From assembly GCF_003096195.1 (NCBI RefSeq), contig NZ_CP023004.1, positions 2,336,501-2,400,500 on the forward strand: 64,000 nt of DNA, in the 5' to 3' direction. How positions within the stretch are numbered: the first letter of the stretch is position 1; each line of letters opens with the position of its first letter. This DNA is from Ereboglobus luteus. Its GTDB lineage: Bacteria > Verrucomicrobiota > Verrucomicrobiia > Opitutales > Opitutaceae. Shown here in pieces: positions 63,099 through 64,000 of the stretch. Both the position numbers and the translations under genes were made by a program. The notes under the pieces are model-generated. The model was given only the letters and a program-made list of their open reading frames with translations, did no database searches and was not told the DNA's origin.

Positions 63099-63869
63099 TC
63101 ACATGCGCCCCATGTGTGCGAGCGCGAGCGCGACGGCGGAGACGATCGCGGTTTCGAGGCGCAACACGCGCGGGCCGAGGTGCGCGAATGCGAAATGCGC
63201 GGCGCGGAGCCGGTCGCGTTCATCCGCCGTCCAGCCGCGTTCGGAACCGAGCGCGAGGATGAATTCGGAATTCGGGGCGCGGGGCGCGGAATGGGAGGAA
63301 AGCAGTTCGCCCAGCGACGCGGGGGACTCGTAGTTGTCGAGCGCGACGCGTCGCGCCGAGGGCCGGTCGCGTGCCAGGCTCGCGAGGGTTTCGTCGAGTG
63401 TATTCGAAAACTCAATACGCGGGATGCGCGTGCAAAAAGCCTGCGCGGCGCCTGCCTCCAGGTGACGGCGGTATTCGCCGGTTGTCCAGAGCGTGCTTTG
63501 CGCGTAGGAAGGCTCGCCGCGCGCGGTCGTGGCAAAGTGCATTTCCGAAACACCCAGCGCGGTGGCTTCGTTGAGGATTTTGCGCGCGGTTTGCGGCCGC
63601 GGAAGTCCGATGACAAGCGTGACGGGCGGGAGTGGCGGCGGCTCGGTTTTGTCCCACGCAAAGGCGAGCGAAATCGCGCCGTCGGATGCGATACCGGAGA
63701 GCGTGCCTTTGCCGCGAGGGCCGTTGACGAGGCCTGCGTCGAAGGTGTCGCCCGGCCTTCGGCGAAGCACGCCGATGATGTGCGCGGCGCGCGCGTCGTT
63801 TTTCGCGAGCGTGACAGCGTCCCGCGAGGCTGTCGAAAAATCGTCAGGCGTGAAAAGGATGAGGTTCAA
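63099..63869 (-). CDS. rsmE: 16S rRNA m3U1498 methyltransferase
   Basis: A 256-residue SPOUT methyltransferase. The start is a TTG at 63867-63869 (L/M-N-L-I-L-F-T), the only sensible one in frame. Family motifs are G-L-P-R-P-Q-T-A-R-K, L-A-L-G-S-E-R-G-W-T-A-D-E, and the knot H-L-G-P-R-V-L-R-L-E-T-A. It methylates U1498 of 16S rRNA. The upstream minus-strand gene ends 44 bp away, so it may be cotranscribed. Confidence 0.92.
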   Translation of the reverse strand: MNLILFTPDDFSTASRDAVTLAKNDARAAHIIGVLRRRPGDTFDAGLVNGPRGKGTLSGIASDGAISLAFAWDKTEPPPLPPVTLVIGLPRPQTARKILNEATALGVSEMHFATTARGEPSYAQSTLWTTGEYRRHLEAGAAQAFCTRIPRIEFSNTLDETLASLARDRPSARRVALDNYESPASLGELLSSHSAPRAPNSEFILALGSERGWTADERDRLRAAHFAFAHLGPRVLRLETAIVSAVALALAHMGRM

Positions 63870-63913
63870 ACGGAAAGCGGTGGATGAATTTTTTTACGGC
63901 GCGAAGAAACCGC

Positions 63914-64000
63914 TCAATCGCCCGTTTCTCCGAGAAGCTGCTCCTTGGTCGAGCGCGGGCGGATCACCGAGGCGGCGTCGCCTTGGTAATAGGCGATGCT
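63914..64000 (-). CDS. 3' end of an unidentified gene
   Basis: The last 28 codons of a minus-strand gene enter from beyond the window, reading S-I-A-Y-Y-Q-G-D-A-A-S-V-I-R-P-R and ending L-L-G-E-T-G-D before TGA at 63914-63916. The segment is too short to assign. It precedes rsmE in the same direction. Confidence 0.5.
   Translation of the reverse strand, partial: SIAYYQGDAASVIRPRSTKEQLLGETGD

Overview
The window is GC-rich, densely coding DNA from a Gram-negative saccharolytic bacterium. My best guess is Verrucomicrobiota, near Opitutaceae. The basis is the gene mix: many Gfo/Idh/MocA oxidoreductases, SGNH hydrolases and glycoside hydrolases, a GntR/LacI hybrid regulator, an exosortase with a PEP-type target, a TonB receptor, and Lnt. 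Shine-Dalgarno sequences are mostly weak or absent, and several starts are GTG or TTG. No 16S or other phylogenetic marker was available, so this is inference. I saw no tRNA, rRNA, IS element or CRISPR array.

Region 1 (1-13.8 kb) begins with the 5' part of a large secreted minus-strand protein. Next come a frameshifted SGNH hydrolase and a secreted jelly-roll-like protein. Divergent to these is a plus-strand group: GH94 cellobiose-type phosphorylase, a 1450-residue heparinase-like protein without a signal peptide, a GPH/MFS sugar symporter, and an acetylesterase-like hydrolase.

Region 2 (13.8-27.9 kb) is an 11-gene minus-strand run: GDSL hydrolase with CBM9-like tail, GH13_18 phosphorylase, GDSL hydrolase, three Gfo/Idh/MocA oxidoreductases around a TIM-barrel isomerase-like enzyme, FAD oxidoreductase, GDSL hydrolase, ThuA-like protein, and a fourth Gfo/Idh/MocA oxidoreductase. 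A GntR/LacI-type regulator is divergent from it, with inverted repeats in between. Regions 1 and 2 together read as one glycoside-utilisation locus. It would combine phosphorolysis (GH94, GH13_18) with oxidative 3-keto-glycoside chemistry (ThuA/ThuB-like).

Region 3 (29.1-39.3 kb) holds a membrane-protein remnant and a five-gene cassette: MoxR AAA ATPase, DUF5682 (EreA/ChaN-like), VWA, tandem-SWIM protein, and WGR-DUF4132 protein. Two junctions overlap by 4 bp. This is the best candidate for a poorly characterised system, probably a conflict or stress system.

Region 4 (39.4-53.7 kb) has a truncated MBL-fold stub, a GH13 debranching-type enzyme with two homopolymer frameshifts at its 3' end, an EamA transporter, miaA, a lipoprotein, a diacylglycerol-kinase-like protein, a GH43-GH115 fusion, an orphan oligopeptide-binding protein, and a TonB receptor with a CxxC plug motif.

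Region 5 (53.7-64 kb) has a lipoprotein, a VIT-VWA protein with a PEP-CTERM-like tail translationally coupled to an exosortase-EpsI fusion, lnt, rlmN, a GH2 enzyme, rsmE, and the 3' end of one more gene.

Three apparent one-base losses in C/G homopolymers (2255-2258, 39697-39701, 39806-39811) each restore a sensible protein when repaired. Base-calling error should therefore be suspected before true pseudogenisation.
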